A stretch of 64,000 nucleotides of DNA from Psychrobacter faecalis. Lineage in GTDB: Bacteria > Pseudomonadota > Gammaproteobacteria > Pseudomonadales > Moraxellaceae. The notes beneath the pieces are model-generated. The model was not told the origin of the DNA and did not search any database. It saw only the letters and a list, made by a program, of their open reading frames with translations. How positions within the stretch are numbered: position 1 is the first letter of the stretch; every line of letters begins with the position of its first letter. Below are positions 37,840-48,159 of this stretch, one piece after another. A program made the position numbers and the translations under genes. The stretch covers positions 1-64,000 of the forward strand of contig NZ_JABAST010000005.1 of NCBI RefSeq assembly GCF_016107575.1, written 5' to 3'.

Positions 37840-39528
37840 TTACTGCATTTGTTCTTTGATCAAGTCACCAATGGTTTTTGGCTGTGCATCAGAACCGGCA
37901 GCAGCAGTCGTACCAGTGCTTCCCAATTCTTTAATCGCTTGACGCTCTTCAGCTTCGTCTTTGGCTTTGATTGACAAGTTGATGTTACGAGTTTTGCGAT
38001 CAACACTGATGATTTTCGCTTCAACATCATCACCAACAGATAGATGCTTGGTTGCATCTTCAACGCGATCACGTTGAATCTCAGAAGCACGTAAATAAGC
38101 TTCTACTTCGTCAGCAAGTTCGATAGTTGCACCTTTCGCGTCTACTTCTTTTACTTTACCATTAACGATAGCACCGCGGTCATTGTTGACTAGGTATTCG
38201 TTGAATGGATCAGAGCTTAATTGTTTGATGCCTAAGCTGATACGGTTGGCTTCTGAATCTACAGACAATACCATTGCTTCAACGGTGTCGCCTTTGTTGT
38301 AGTTACGGATAGCTTCTTCGCCAGTTTCGTTCCAAGAGATATCAGATAGATGAACAAGACCATCGATACCACCGTCTAGACCAATAAAGATACCGAAATC
38401 AGTGATAGATTTAATCGTACCAGTGATTTTATCACCGCGCTCATGTTTCTTATCAAACTCATCCCATGGGTTAGCAAGAGTTTGTTTGATACCTAAGCTG
38501 ATACGACGACGTTCTTCATCGATATCAAGGATCATCACTTCAACTTCGTCACCCACTTGCACAACTTTTGATGGGTGGATGTTTTTATTGGTGTGATCCA
38601 TCTCTGATACGTGGACTAGACCTTCAATGCCTTCAGAGATTTCAGCAAAACAACCATAGTCAGTCAAGTTAGTTACGCGAGCTTTAACAACGCTACCCAC
38701 TGGGTATGTGCCGCCAACGTTATCCCAAGGATCTGTACCAAGTTGTTTTAGACCTAAGCTTACGCGATTGCGCTCACGATCAAACTTCAATACTTTAACT
38801 TTTAGATCTTGACCAACTTCAACCACCTCAGATGGATGCTTGATACGGCGCCACGCCATGTCAGTGATGTGTAGTAGACCATCAATACCACCAAGATCAA
38901 CGAATGCACCGTAATCAGTTAGGTTCTTAACGATACCTTCGATCTCGATACCTTCTTCAAGCTTGTTCAATAGCTCTTCACGCTCAGCTGAGTTTTCAGC
39001 TTCCATAACAGCGCGGCGACTTACCACGACGTTGTTACGTTTTTGATCAAGTTTGATAACTTTAAATTCTAGCTCTTTGCCTTCTAGATGCGTGGTATCA
39101 CGAATCGGACGGACGTCTACCAATGAACCTGGTAGGAACGCGCGAACTGAACCGATATCAACGGTAAAGCCGCCTTTTACTTTGCTAGAAATAATACCTT
39201 TAACGATCTCATCGTTATCAGAGATTTTCTCAAGGAAATTCCAAGTCTCAACGCGTTTGGCTTTTTCGCGTGACAGTAAGGTTTGACCCATACCGTTATC
39301 AACCGCTTCAACCACGACGTCGACTGTGTCGCCAACTTCAACTTCAAGTTCGCCTTCTTCGCTTAAAAACTCTTCACGAGCGACGATACCTTCAGATTTA
39401 AGACCAGTATCTACTGTGATCCAATCGCTATCGATGGCTACAACAGTACCAGTAATAACCGAGCCACGCTCGATATCAAGACCTGTTTCTTCGATGCTCG
39501 CTTCAAATAGTTCAGCAAATGATTCCAT
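37840..39528 (-). CDS. rpsA: 30S ribosomal protein S1
   Basis: 562 residues (E. coli 557) with six S1 RNA-binding repeats. Examples are [40 protein letters not shown] and [20 protein letters not shown]. It brings mRNA to the ribosome. Order cmk - rpsA - ihfB is conserved in gammaproteobacteria. AAAGG is nine bases before the ATG. The leader carries two strong stem-loops (39581-39629 and 39643-39681), which may matter for S1 autoregulation. Confidence 0.97.
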   Translation of the reverse strand: MESFAELFEASIEETGLDIERGSVITGTVVAIDSDWITVDTGLKSEGIVAREEFLSEEGELEVEVGDTVDVVVEAVDNGMGQTLLSREKAKRVETWNFLEKISDNDEIVKGIISSKVKGGFTVDIGSVRAFLPGSLVDVRPIRDTTHLEGKELEFKVIKLDQKRNNVVVSRRAVMEAENSAEREELLNKLEEGIEIEGIVKNLTDYGAFVDLGGIDGLLHITDMAWRRIKHPSEVVEVGQDLKVKVLKFDRERNRVSLGLKQLGTDPWDNVGGTYPVGSVVKARVTNLTDYGCFAEISEGIEGLVHVSEMDHTNKNIHPSKVVQVGDEVEVMILDIDEERRRISLGIKQTLANPWDEFDKKHERGDKITGTIKSITDFGIFIGLDGGIDGLVHLSDISWNETGEEAIRNYNKGDTVEAMVLSVDSEANRISLGIKQLSSDPFNEYLVNNDRGAIVNGKVKEVDAKGATIELADEVEAYLRASEIQRDRVEDATKHLSVGDDVEAKIISVDRKTRNINLSIKAKDEAEERQAIKELGSTGTTAAAGSDAQPKTIGDLIKEQMQ

Positions 39529-39580
39529 TATGTCTACCTTTGTATAGCCGTATCCTGTCCAGCACAGTACGGATCAAATG

Positions 39581-39629
39581 TATGACTGTATAAAACGAGA
39601 ATACTGGTTTTATATCTTATGCAGTCATA
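39581..39629 (-). promoter_or_regulatory. Structured rpsA leader hairpin
   Basis: Two nested perfect 8-bp stems: TATGACTG with CAGTCATA (39581-39588 and 39622-39629), and TATAAAAC with GTTTTATA (39589-39596 and 39607-39614). They are joined by a 7-base bulge on one side only. It lies about 50 bases before the rpsA start. Confidence 0.65.
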
Positions 39630-39630
39630 T

Positions 39631-39681
39631 AAAAAAACGGTTGTTGCTAATAAGCGATTTTTTAGCGAACTCACTAGCAAC
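39631..39681 (-). terminator. Terminator-like stem between cmk and rpsA
   Basis: On the minus strand, GTTGCTAGTGAG pairs with CTTATTAGCAAC through 12 pairs including two G-U. A 15-base loop, then AACCG and seven Ts, follow. It may end the cmk transcript or attenuate rpsA. Confidence 0.75.
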
Positions 39682-39763
39682 GACTGTCTTACTTATATTT
39701 ATACAATTTTATACTAAAACGGAAGCCATAGGAAACCTTTTAGTACTTAAAATGTTGTTTTTA

Positions 39764-40519
39764 TTAACGATTAAAACAAACACCCTTATCTTGACAATGT
39801 TTTTTTACCAACTCATAAACCGCGTCAGCGTCTAGGTTTGAGCTATCTAAAACCAGTGCATCTTCAGCCGGTTTTGACGGTGCCGTTGCTCGGTTTTCAT
39901 CACGCTCATCTCGCGCTTTAATCGTTGCCAGAATCGCGTCAAAGTCGGCCGCCTGCCCAGCTTTTAATAGCTGTACCACGCGGCGCTCTGCACGAGCGGT
40001 AGCGCTTGCGGTCAGATAGACCTTTACATCGGCATCGGGGAAAACTACCGTGCCCATGTCGCGACCATCCGCAACCAATCCTGATTGGGTTGCCATATCT
40101 TGCTGCAATTTAAGCAATGCTTGGCGCACCTTTGGATAAACTGCAACTTGTGAAGCATAACCGCCAACGGTTTCATTGCGTACTTGCTCACCAATCTTAG
40201 CGCCATTGACAATAATATCCACGCGCCCTGAATCGCTATTAGGCTCAAAAACGATCTGTAAGCTTTGGGTCAATTCTAATAACGCAGTCTCATCAATCGC
40301 TTGGTTGGCATCTGCTGTAATCAGACCTGCTTCAAACGCTTTTAAACCAACGATGCGATATAACGCCCCTGAATCAAGCAGCTGATAGCCCAAAGTTTGC
40401 GCTAAGCGCCACGTAACCGTGCCTTTACCTGCCCCACTTGGACCATCAATACAGATAACCGGATAGCGCAATGACGGCGTCTCACTATTGTCATTAGTAT
40501 TAGGTATAAAAGCAGACAT
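39764..40519 (-). CDS. cmk: Cytidylate kinase
   Basis: Phosphorylates CMP and dCMP. 251 residues from ATG 40519; a GTG at 40528 adds three. P-loop VICIDGPSGAGKGTVTWRLA, GLVADGRDMGTVVFPDADVK and ARDERDENRATAPSKPAEDA are diagnostic. It is located immediately before rpsA as in most gammaproteobacteria. Confidence 0.95.
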   Translation of the reverse strand: MSAFIPNTNDNSETPSLRYPVICIDGPSGAGKGTVTWRLAQTLGYQLLDSGALYRIVGLKAFEAGLITADANQAIDETALLELTQSLQIVFEPNSDSGRVDIIVNGAKIGEQVRNETVGGYASQVAVYPKVRQALLKLQQDMATQSGLVADGRDMGTVVFPDADVKVYLTASATARAERRVVQLLKAGQAADFDAILATIKARDERDENRATAPSKPAEDALVLDSSNLDADAVYELVKKHCQDKGVCFNR

Positions 40520-40698
40520 AACACTCACTTAATCGTCGGCAGAGCTGACATCGTGGTAAACAAAGAATTTCCCTGCGCTATCAAACGCTTGCACGGTAAT
40601 AGACAGATTCGTAAGCAAATAGGGCGATAGTATAGCAAACATAACTCCCTATCACTAGCAGTGAGACTAATATCTTGTTAATCATTTGAACGGTTTTT

Positions 40699-41250
40699 TT
40701 ATCTTTTTTTTCGTTTGGACGCTTGCCGACGTTCACGAAAAAAAGCCTTTAGCATTTGACTGCTATGCTCACGGCACAGACCTTTATACACTTGAATACG
40801 ATGATTATAAAAAGACTCGGCAGCCAAGTTCATTTGACTACCAACCATACCAGCCCTCGGCTCGCTTGCTGCATAGATAAGTCTATCGACGCGAGCATGA
40901 ATCAGCGCGCCAATACACATAGTACACGGCTCTAAAGTCACATATAACGTTGTCTGAAGCGGCAAGCGATAGTTGTTTAAACGCGTGCAGGCATCCCTTA
41001 ACGCGATAATCTCTGCATGCGCGGTTGCGTCATGGCGTCCAATCGGCTCATTAAAACCTTGACCTATAATCTGCTGATTGTGTACCAGTATTGCTCCTAC
41101 GGGCACTTCTTCACGTGCAGCGCCTTGCTTAGCAAGATTAAGCGCTTGTTGCATCCAGTTGATATCTTCGACTGCCCAAAGTTCATCTGTAGCAAGTTGG
41201 TAGTTAATTGCCTGAAATGGCTGCAAGCTTATATTCTGTATATTTTTCAT
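40699..41250 (-). CDS. tadA: tRNA-specific adenosine deaminase
   Basis: Converts A34 to inosine in tRNA-Arg(ACG). 183 residues, with about 25 extra N-terminal residues against the usual 160-168. The zinc deaminase motifs HAEIIAL (His and catalytic Glu) and PCTMCIGALIHARVD (two Cys) are intact. The basic tail ends in ASKRKKR. Its ATG directly abuts the ung stop codon with no gap, implying one operon and coupled translation. Confidence 0.94.
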   Translation of the reverse strand: MKNIQNISLQPFQAINYQLATDELWAVEDINWMQQALNLAKQGAAREEVPVGAILVHNQQIIGQGFNEPIGRHDATAHAEIIALRDACTRLNNYRLPLQTTLYVTLEPCTMCIGALIHARVDRLIYAASEPRAGMVGSQMNLAAESFYNHRIQVYKGLCREHSSQMLKAFFRERRQASKRKKR

Positions 41251-41988
41251 TTACTGTGGCAATTGCCAGTCAATCGGTTTTTGGCCATGTTGTATTAGAT
41301 AATCATTGGTCTTAGAAAACGGCTTAGAACCAAAAAACCCGCCGCGGTTGGCAGCCAACGGCGATGGATGTACAGCGGTCAGAATCAAATGTTTATCGGT
41401 ATTGATATATTTGCCTTTTTTCTGCGCTTTACTGCCCCACAATATAAATACCGTATGCTCTGTTTGTTCATTGACCACGTCAATCACGGCGTCGGTAAAC
41501 TGCTCCCAACCTTTATTTTGATGGCTGTTTGGCGTGCCTTCTTGTACCGTAAGCGAGCTGTTTAATAACAACACGCCTTGCTGCGCCCAATAAGTCAGAT
41601 CGCCATGTTTTGAAGGAGCGATTCCGATGTCACTCGCCATCTCTTTTAGCACATTATTTAAAGACGGCGGTTTTGGTATGGCTTTTGGTACTGAAAACGA
41701 TAAACCCATCGCTTGCCCTGGACCATGATAAGGGTCTTGACCCAGTATCACCACCTTCACCTGTGATAATGGCGTTAGATTTAACGCATTAAACATTAAG
41801 GGCGCTGGCGGATAAATACTATCATCTGATTGATAAGCTTCTTTTAAAAAAGCGCGCAAGTTATCCATATTATCAGAGGTCAATTCTTCTGCTAAGGCTT
41901 GTTTCCAGTCGTCCGGTAAGCGCACATTGTCCAAAATCGCTTGTTTTTGGGCCTCGGTTTTCGTAGATTTTTCATCAAACAATTCCAT
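41251..41988 (-). CDS. ung: Uracil-DNA glycosylase
   Basis: Removes uracil from DNA. 245 residues from ATG 41988, with AAGGA upstream. The active-site motif VVILGQDPYHGPGQAMGLSF (catalytic Asp) and the leucine-loop region HPSPLAANRGGFFGSKPFS are present. The frame reaches 42039, but that extension lacks family support. tadA follows without a gap. Confidence 0.96.
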   Translation of the reverse strand: MELFDEKSTKTEAQKQAILDNVRLPDDWKQALAEELTSDNMDNLRAFLKEAYQSDDSIYPPAPLMFNALNLTPLSQVKVVILGQDPYHGPGQAMGLSFSVPKAIPKPPSLNNVLKEMASDIGIAPSKHGDLTYWAQQGVLLLNSSLTVQEGTPNSHQNKGWEQFTDAVIDVVNEQTEHTVFILWGSKAQKKGKYINTDKHLILTAVHPSPLAANRGGFFGSKPFSKTNDYLIQHGQKPIDWQLPQ

Positions 41989-42053
41989 GATAGGTCCTTT
42001 TTTATTTTTTATAGGAGGATAAGAAATACGATTATTCAATAAATTATAGCAAT

Positions 42054-42083
42054 AAAAAAACGGCTACCATTGTAACCGTTTTT
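42054..42083 (-). terminator. Terminator after clpA
   Basis: ACGGCTAC (42060-42067) and GTAACCGT (42072-42079) pair with one C-A mismatch. A and T runs flank both sides. Confidence 0.75.
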
Positions 42084-42123
42084 ATAACACCGTAACCGTT
42101 GTTATTATATCAATAGCAAAAAC

Positions 42124-44697
42124 TTAGCTAGCTAGTGACTCAGAATCTGGATGCGGCTCATGGGTTTCAACGACCGTTAAGATAATACGACTGTCGGCTG
42201 AACCTTTATCCGAAGATTTACCGCTAGTTTTATCAAGCTTAACCGTATCACCGTCTTGCTCATTGGCTTCTTTTGGTTCTAAGCTTAGATGGACTACCCC
42301 ACCGTTTACCAAGTCGCCAAACAAAATCATACTCGCGAGTGGCTTTTTGATCTCGTCTTGAATAAGGCGCTGCATAGGACGCGCACCCATGAGGCGATCA
42401 TAGCCTTTCTCCGCCAAGTAATCACGGACTTCATCGTCAATCTCGAGCGTCACTTGCTTGTCATCGAGCTGTACTTGTAGCTCAACCAAGAACTTATCGA
42501 CCACAGAGACGACGACCGACGTATCTAACGCGTTGAACTGAATAATCGCATCCAAACGGTTACGGAATTCAGGGGTAAAGACGCGTTTGAGTGCTTCGGT
42601 ATTGTCGCGGCTGTGATCTTGCTGAGTAAAGCCCATCGAAGAGCGGCTGATACTTTCAGCGCCGACGTTAGTGGTCATAATGACGATCACTTGCTTAAAG
42701 ATAGCCACGCGGCCGTTGTTATCAGTCAACGTACCGTGGTCCATCACTTGTAATAACAAGTTAAAGACATCAGGGTGTGCTTTTTCGATTTCATCAAGTA
42801 ACAACACGCAATGTGGATGCTGATTGATTTTTTCAGTCAGCAAACCGCCTTGGTCATAACCAACATAACCGGGAGGCGCACCAATCAAACGTGACGCCGT
42901 ATGCGCTTCCATGTACTCTGACATATCAAAGCGGACCAGCTCTACACCTAACAAATTAGCCAGTTGACGTGATACTTCTGTTTTACCAACCCCGGTTGGA
43001 CCTGCAAACATAAATGAGCCAATTGGTTTGTCTGGTGCTTTTAGACCGGCACGCGACAGTTTAATGGCATCTGCCAAGGTTTCAATCGCTTCATCTTGAC
43101 CAAATACTAAGTGTTTAAGATCACGATCTAAATGCTCAAGAATGCTCTTATCATCACTTGATACGGATTTGGGCGGAATACGCGCAAGCTTAGCAATGAT
43201 GGCTTCGATATCAGCAACATCGATTTTTATCGGTGCGCGTTTGCCTTTAGATTTTTTAGACCCGCTCGCACGATCATTGGCTTTTGCCGTATCTGCTTCC
43301 TCTTGCATTTCATTGGAAGTGCTTGTTGTATCAAAGCTGTCATCGTCAGCATCACCCCCAAGACCTTCTTCATCGGCATCGATTTGCGCATCAAAGTCTT
43401 GTTCTAAATTGGCAATAAAGCTTTCTTCAGCGTCAATATCGTCTAGATCCGCGACGATACCTAAACGCTTATAAGCACCGGCTTCATCAATAACATCGAT
43501 GGCTTTATCGGGTAAAAAGCGCTCGTGAATGTGTTTCGCCGATAATTGCACAGCAGTTACCAAGGCTTCGTCGGTATATTCGACGTTATGAAACTCTTCA
43601 TAACGCGGTTTCAACCCACGTAAAATATCGATACTGTCATCGACACTTGGCTCTTTAACATCAATTTTTTGAAAACGACGTGACAAGGCATGGTCTTTTT
43701 CAAACACCTGACGATATTCAGTAAAGGTTGTTGAACCAATACAGCGCAGCTCACCATTGGCAAGCGCTGGTTTGATTAAGTTTGAGACGTCCATATTGCT
43801 ACTCATTGACGAGCCTGCGCCAATAATCATATGAATCTCATCGATAAACAAAATCGCATTGGGTTTTTTCTTTAACGCATCAAGTAGTGATTTCATCCGT
43901 TTTTCAAAATCGCCGCGGTACTTAGTACCAGCGATTAATGAGCCAATATCTAGACTATAAATCACGCAGCCATTTAAAGGTTTTGGTGCTTTATCATTGA
44001 TAATCAGCCACGCCAACCCTTCAGCAATAGAGGTTTTACCAACGCCTGGCTCACCGACCAATAGTGGGTTATTTTTACGGCGACGGCATAATACTTGAGC
44101 GGCGCGCTCAATCTCAGGACCACGACCGATTAGTGGGTCAGTTTTACCTTCAGCAGCGCGCTGGTTTAAGTTGGTTGCAAATTCAACCAAAGGATCTTTA
44201 CTGGTTTTTTCTGACGCACTACGGCGCTCACCAGTCATTGAAGCACGTGGCTCAGATGGCTCGTCTTTGTCTTGACCATGTGATAAATACTGGGTCAGCT
44301 CAAGGCGGCTGATGCCCTGCTTTTTAAGCAAATAAACGGCATAAGTATCATGCTCTGAAAACATCGATACCAAAATATCAGAACCTTCAACTAAACGCCC
44401 GCCACCAATAGACTGCACGTGGAAAATAGCACGCTGCAAAATGCGGTCAAAGCTCTGGGTGGGTTGTGGTGATTGTTCAGAATCTGCGTCCACGGTTGGC
44501 GTATGCTTATTGATATAAGCTTCTAGCTCACTACGCAACGTTGAGACATTGGCATTGCAAGCAGTCAACGTATTGGCAGCATTGGTATTTTCCAATAACG
44601 CCAATAGGAGATGTTCAACAGTGAGATACTCATGCGATTTTTGGCGCGCAAGTGTCATTGCTAAACGCAAAGAAACTTCAAGATGACGACTTAACAT
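42124..44697 (-). CDS. clpA: ATP-dependent Clp protease ATPase subunit ClpA
   Basis: Unfoldase that feeds ClpP. 857 residues, about 100 longer than E. coli ClpA (758). Order: N-domain (residues 1-150), first AAA+ module with [16 protein letters not shown] and [12 protein letters not shown], second AAA+ module with [18 protein letters not shown] and [14 protein letters not shown]-terminal domain. The IGL/F-type ClpP-docking loop was not pinned down. The extra length is mostly an acidic, Lys/Ser-ended insert at residues about 415-490 (region after [10 protein letters not shown]), rich in Asp, Glu and Ala. AGGAA precedes the ATG. clpS lies upstream but 676 bases away. Confidence 0.93.
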   Translation of the reverse strand: MLSRHLEVSLRLAMTLARQKSHEYLTVEHLLLALLENTNAANTLTACNANVSTLRSELEAYINKHTPTVDADSEQSPQPTQSFDRILQRAIFHVQSIGGGRLVEGSDILVSMFSEHDTYAVYLLKKQGISRLELTQYLSHGQDKDEPSEPRASMTGERRSASEKTSKDPLVEFATNLNQRAAEGKTDPLIGRGPEIERAAQVLCRRRKNNPLLVGEPGVGKTSIAEGLAWLIINDKAPKPLNGCVIYSLDIGSLIAGTKYRGDFEKRMKSLLDALKKKPNAILFIDEIHMIIGAGSSMSSNMDVSNLIKPALANGELRCIGSTTFTEYRQVFEKDHALSRRFQKIDVKEPSVDDSIDILRGLKPRYEEFHNVEYTDEALVTAVQLSAKHIHERFLPDKAIDVIDEAGAYKRLGIVADLDDIDAEESFIANLEQDFDAQIDADEEGLGGDADDDSFDTTSTSNEMQEEADTAKANDRASGSKKSKGKRAPIKIDVADIEAIIAKLARIPPKSVSSDDKSILEHLDRDLKHLVFGQDEAIETLADAIKLSRAGLKAPDKPIGSFMFAGPTGVGKTEVSRQLANLLGVELVRFDMSEYMEAHTASRLIGAPPGYVGYDQGGLLTEKINQHPHCVLLLDEIEKAHPDVFNLLLQVMDHGTLTDNNGRVAIFKQVIVIMTTNVGAESISRSSMGFTQQDHSRDNTEALKRVFTPEFRNRLDAIIQFNALDTSVVVSVVDKFLVELQVQLDDKQVTLEIDDEVRDYLAEKGYDRLMGARPMQRLIQDEIKKPLASMILFGDLVNGGVVHLSLEPKEANEQDGDTVKLDKTSGKSSDKGSADSRIILTVVETHEPHPDSESLAS

Positions 44698-44936
44698 AAG
44701 GACTTCCTACGGTTGTACCTATCTTATTATTGATAGCTTTATGAATGAGTTAGTAACTAAATCAGGGCGATAGATGGATTGTTCAAGGGCAATGTTGAGT
44801 TTATTAACAGACATTACTGAATGATGTCTTCCATGGCTTGAATACTATTTGCGTCTTACCTTTATCTCAACATGATACTTAACCATAGTCAATCTTTTAA
44901 CGCTGACTAAAATGTATCGAAGTGTCCACTAGACCT

Positions 44937-44964
44937 TTATTGCGCAGTATTTATTGTGCAGTAT
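44937..44964. repeat. 14-bp direct duplication
   Basis: TTATTGCGCAGTAT (44937-44950) is followed immediately by TTATTGTGCAGTAT (44951-44964); one base differs. Confidence 0.85.
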
Positions 44965-45223
44965 TAAAGCGACAAATAGGCAAAAAACACTTCGAGCGTA
45001 AGTTTTCGAAAGTAACGGTTGAATTTAACAGAGATAAAAGGTGCTAAAACGATATGAAAAAATGTGGGGTTTAATACGATTAAGTGTACAAGGGTATACT
45101 TTAATATATGGGTGATATGAAAAAAAAATCAAGCAGAAAATGCAAAGCTAGGAAGATTAATAAAAGAGAATTAAAGGAGTGACAATAAATTTAAAAAGGC
45201 AGGAGTCAAGTAGACAAATAGAT

Positions 45224-45261
45224 TAGAGCAAACCATTGGCTAATACATCAGGTTTGCTCTA
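45224..45261. other. Inverted repeat after clpS
   Basis: TAGAGCAAACC and GGTTTGCTCTA form a perfect 11-bp stem with a 16-base loop. There is no long T-run, but the position suits a clpS transcript end. Confidence 0.65.
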
Positions 45262-45280
45262 CGGCAGAGTTCTTATAATA

Positions 45281-45310
45281 AATAAAAAGGTAAGAAATAA
45301 AAAGGTAAGA
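45281..45310. repeat. 15-bp direct duplication
   Basis: AATAAAAAGGTAAGA occurs twice, exactly, back to back (45281-45295 and 45296-45310), with a partial third start. Confidence 0.9.
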
Positions 45311-45373
45311 AATAGAGAAGTGAGTAAAATCAACCGAAATTAGAGAAAACTTAAGACAAAATAGGCTAAAAAA

Positions 45374-45781
45374 TTATTCACCCTGATGCGGCTCGATTTG
45401 AGTCAATAAAGGATAACCTTCACGGTGCGCCAAGCTATTGACTTTTTTGGCTTTGGTTTCAGCGATGTCTTTTGGATAAATGCCTGCAATACCCTTGCTG
45501 CTATTGTGAATGGTCAGCATAATTTCAACTGCTGTATCCATACTATGACGAAACTCTGATTGCAGCACATAGACGACAAACTCCATCGGCGTGTAGTTAT
45601 CGTTATACATGACCACTGCATACATCGGCGGTTTTGCTACTTCTGGCTCAGCGACCAATACATCGGCTTGCGGTGAAGTTTCGCCCTCGGTATCACCATC
45701 TTGCGCTAGACGCAGCGGCGTATTTGGGAAATGCCAATCGGCAACGGTTGGCGTTGAATGTAATATCGGTTGTTTTATCAT
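45374..45781 (-). CDS. clpS: ClpA adaptor protein ClpS
   Basis: Delivers N-degron substrates to ClpAP. 135 residues; the core (YAVVMYNDNYTPMEFVVYVL to KAKKVNSLAHREGYPLLTQI) is the standard ClpS fold, with a 50-residue N-terminal extension. The conserved DNYTPMEFV binding region is intact. No Shine-Dalgarno is evident. clpA follows on the same strand after a long gap. Confidence 0.94.
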   Translation of the reverse strand: MIKQPILHSTPTVADWHFPNTPLRLAQDGDTEGETSPQADVLVAEPEVAKPPMYAVVMYNDNYTPMEFVVYVLQSEFRHSMDTAVEIMLTIHNSSKGIAGIYPKDIAETKAKKVNSLAHREGYPLLTQIEPHQGE

Positions 45782-45938
45782 AATTAGCGTACAAATTAAT
45801 AGCGATGCTGTAACAGCATAAAGAGGATTAAAAAGAGTAGCAGACCTGTCTAGCTATCACTTAGCATATGACAAGAAAGTATTAATACATTAAAAATCTA
45901 AAATTCAATAAAATAAAGTTCAATAAAATATCAAAAAC

Positions 45939-46838
45939 TTAAGGTTCAATGGGGCTTTCATCAACTTCTGGCAAATCTAAAAGTGACAACGGCATGCTAT
46001 CAACCTTATCACCAAGCTTCCAGTCGTATAATTGCTCCAATTCTTGTCCGCCTGCGCTTAAGCTTAATTTCACTTGCAAAGGTTTAAAGCCTGTTGGCAT
46101 CATAAAGCGGCCGCGGATTCGCGTTATGCCATCGATAGTATAACTTGCCGGCTCAAGCGGCACTTCTACAAAGTTATTATCATTCAACAAGGTTAAAGTA
46201 GGTTTTAAGCGCTTAGCTTTGCCGTCGCTGGCAAGCATTGCCACATCAAAGCCGTACTCAAAAGCGTTTTCAGGCAAAGGTTTGATTTTCGCCCCAAGTA
46301 TTTGTAAAGGCATACCGCCATTTTCACTAACAAGCTCAGCATATATCTCATTAAGTTGGGCTAATTGTTTATTTTCAACCGTCAATTCCTGTTGATTTTC
46401 ACGTAGCTCTTTTAAATTTGCCAAACTTATTTCTAACTCTTGCTTAGCGGTTGCCGCTTCATTAGTGGCAATTTTGCTGCTAAGGCGTAAATCTTTCAGC
46501 TCTTGCGTGGCTTCTTTACTGGTAATCACCGCTTGCTGAGTTTCTGCCTGCATCGAATAATAGCCGCGCTGATAGCCAAGTTTATGACCAAATGCGAGTC
46601 CAACTCCAGCGGTCACCAATACCGTCACTACGAATAATGCCAATACTAAGGTAGAAGCGCCTCGTTGCTTATTACTAATAAGCGAGTTGCTAATAATAGG
46701 GCTATTTATCAGCGCATGACTCTGTTGGTAATGAGAATAAGAGAGATGCGCATCGTGCCCCATATCATAGGAAACAGAGTCTTGGCACGATACTCGTGCA
46801 GGCTGTTGGCAAAGGCGTGGTGCACTCTTCAAACGCAT
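45939..46838 (-). CDS. Coiled-coil membrane protein beside argC (DUF6776-like)
   Basis: 299 residues, function unknown. A cytoplasmic N-terminus of about 60 residues is followed by one membrane helix (STLVLALFVVTVLVTAGVGLAF, residues about 62-84), a coiled coil (about 95-165, rich in Glu/Gln/Leu/Lys), and a C-terminal domain of likely beta-sandwich type (about 175-290). The arrangement and the neighbour argC match the DUF6776 proteins of pseudomonads, but I could not check this. The start may be a later Met (residue 27). Confidence 0.6.
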   Translation of the reverse strand: MRLKSAPRLCQQPARVSCQDSVSYDMGHDAHLSYSHYQQSHALINSPIISNSLISNKQRGASTLVLALFVVTVLVTAGVGLAFGHKLGYQRGYYSMQAETQQAVITSKEATQELKDLRLSSKIATNEAATAKQELEISLANLKELRENQQELTVENKQLAQLNEIYAELVSENGGMPLQILGAKIKPLPENAFEYGFDVAMLASDGKAKRLKPTLTLLNDNNFVEVPLEPASYTIDGITRIRGRFMMPTGFKPLQVKLSLSAGGQELEQLYDWKLGDKVDSMPLSLLDLPEVDESPIEP

Positions 46839-46941
46839 TTAGACGATATCTCTTAACAGTAAAGGCAGGTTATTATAGCGGAATTTATAATCAATACCTA
46901 GCACCATAAATATGAGGGATTTGTTAATAGCTAGACATCTG

Positions 46942-48009
46942 TTAAGGAACGATAGGGGCAAAGTCTAAGCCCATCGATTCATCGAAACCAAACATCACAT
47001 TCATATTTTGTACGGCCTGCCCAGCAGCACCTTTCACCAAATTGTCTTGCACGACAATCACCGTCAGCTCAGCACGCGCATTGTCTTGGTGAATACCAAT
47101 ACGCAAACGATTACTGGCTCGCACGCTGCGTGTATCAGGATAAAGCCCCTTTGGCATCACATCGACAAACGGCTCTGCCGCATAGCTTGTCTCAAATACT
47201 TGCTGCCAATCGATAGCAGTGCCTGCTTCGGTAAGCTCTAAATGAATAGAGCTCAGCATGCCGCGTATCATTGGTACCAGATGCGGTAAAAAACGGATAC
47301 GATGGTCAAACTGGCTCTCTAACAATTGAGCAACGCCCTGCTCAATCTCTGGTAAATGCCGATGACCTTCAACGCTATAAGCTTTGAAATTATCGGTGGT
47401 TTCCGCATAGTTAAGCGCAAGCTTCGCTTGCCGACCCGCGCCCGAAACGCCAGATTTTGCATCGATAACGATACGTGACTCAACCAGCCTTTCGGCTTGC
47501 TGATTTTGCGCATCGATAATAGGTTTTAAGCCCAAAATAGCGGTGGTTGGATAGCAGCCAGGGTTACCGACAACTAACGCATTGGCCAATTTTTCTCGAT
47601 TGATTTCAGGTAAGCCATAAACGGCGGTCTTTAACAATTCAGGACAGGCATGCGCTTGCTGATACCAATGCTCAAAATCTGCTAATGACTGCAAGCGAAA
47701 ATCGGCGGCCAAATCAATGACCTTTACACCCGCTGCCGTTAATGCCTCTGCTTGCTTCATTGCCACGCCATGTGGGGTCGCAAAGAATACCACATCGCAT
47801 TTTTGCAAGGTCGCTAGCGTCTCATCACCTAAATCGCTAAAAACTATATCGGAGATACCGCGTAAGCTTGGGAATATCTCATCAGCGCGGGTGCCAGCTT
47901 CGCTACGTGAGGTTAGCAAATCAATAGACACTTCAGGATGGGCAGATAATAAGCGAATCAGCTCAATACCTGTATAGCCTGTGCCGCCGACAATCGCTGC
48001 TGAAATCAT
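46942..48009 (-). CDS. argC: N-acetyl-gamma-glutamyl-phosphate reductase
   Basis: Third step of arginine synthesis. 355 residues, typical for the long-form enzyme. The NADPH motif AAIVGGTGYTGIELIRLL opens it; the catalytic Cys is in VVGNPGCYPTTAILGLKP. AAGGAATATCTT gives a good Shine-Dalgarno. Other arg genes are not adjacent. Confidence 0.96.
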   Translation of the reverse strand: MISAAIVGGTGYTGIELIRLLSAHPEVSIDLLTSRSEAGTRADEIFPSLRGISDIVFSDLGDETLATLQKCDVVFFATPHGVAMKQAEALTAAGVKVIDLAADFRLQSLADFEHWYQQAHACPELLKTAVYGLPEINREKLANALVVGNPGCYPTTAILGLKPIIDAQNQQAERLVESRIVIDAKSGVSGAGRQAKLALNYAETTDNFKAYSVEGHRHLPEIEQGVAQLLESQFDHRIRFLPHLVPMIRGMLSSIHLELTEAGTAIDWQQVFETSYAAEPFVDVMPKGLYPDTRSVRASNRLRIGIHQDNARAELTVIVVQDNLVKGAAGQAVQNMNVMFGFDESMGLDFAPIVP

Positions 48010-48159
48010 AAGATATTCCTTTTTCTTTTAATGCGTAAATATTTAGATAGAGATAAGCTCTACATCAAAGTTAAACCTTGTTGCTTCTAAATATAAGCGC
48101 TATTACTAGCGCTTTTAAACGTTCATTTTTTAATAATTAACGATATTAAATTTTATAAC

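Larger units (their letters stand above)
44698..45373. other. Long gap between clpS and clpA
   Basis: About 676 bases with no gene supported on either strand. It contains a 14-bp duplication (44937-44964), an 11-bp stem hairpin (45224-45261) and a 15-bp duplication (45281-45310). In E. coli clpS and clpA are nearly adjacent, so the size is unusual. Confidence 0.6.

Noticed and set aside
37633..37974. 113-codon ORF opposite the rpsA end
   Set aside because: Crosses the rpsA terminator and antisense coding sequence; no domain.
43142..43474. 110-codon ORF on the plus strand inside clpA
   Set aside because: Antisense shadow of the acidic insert; rich in Ser/Ala/Leu as expected from the complement.
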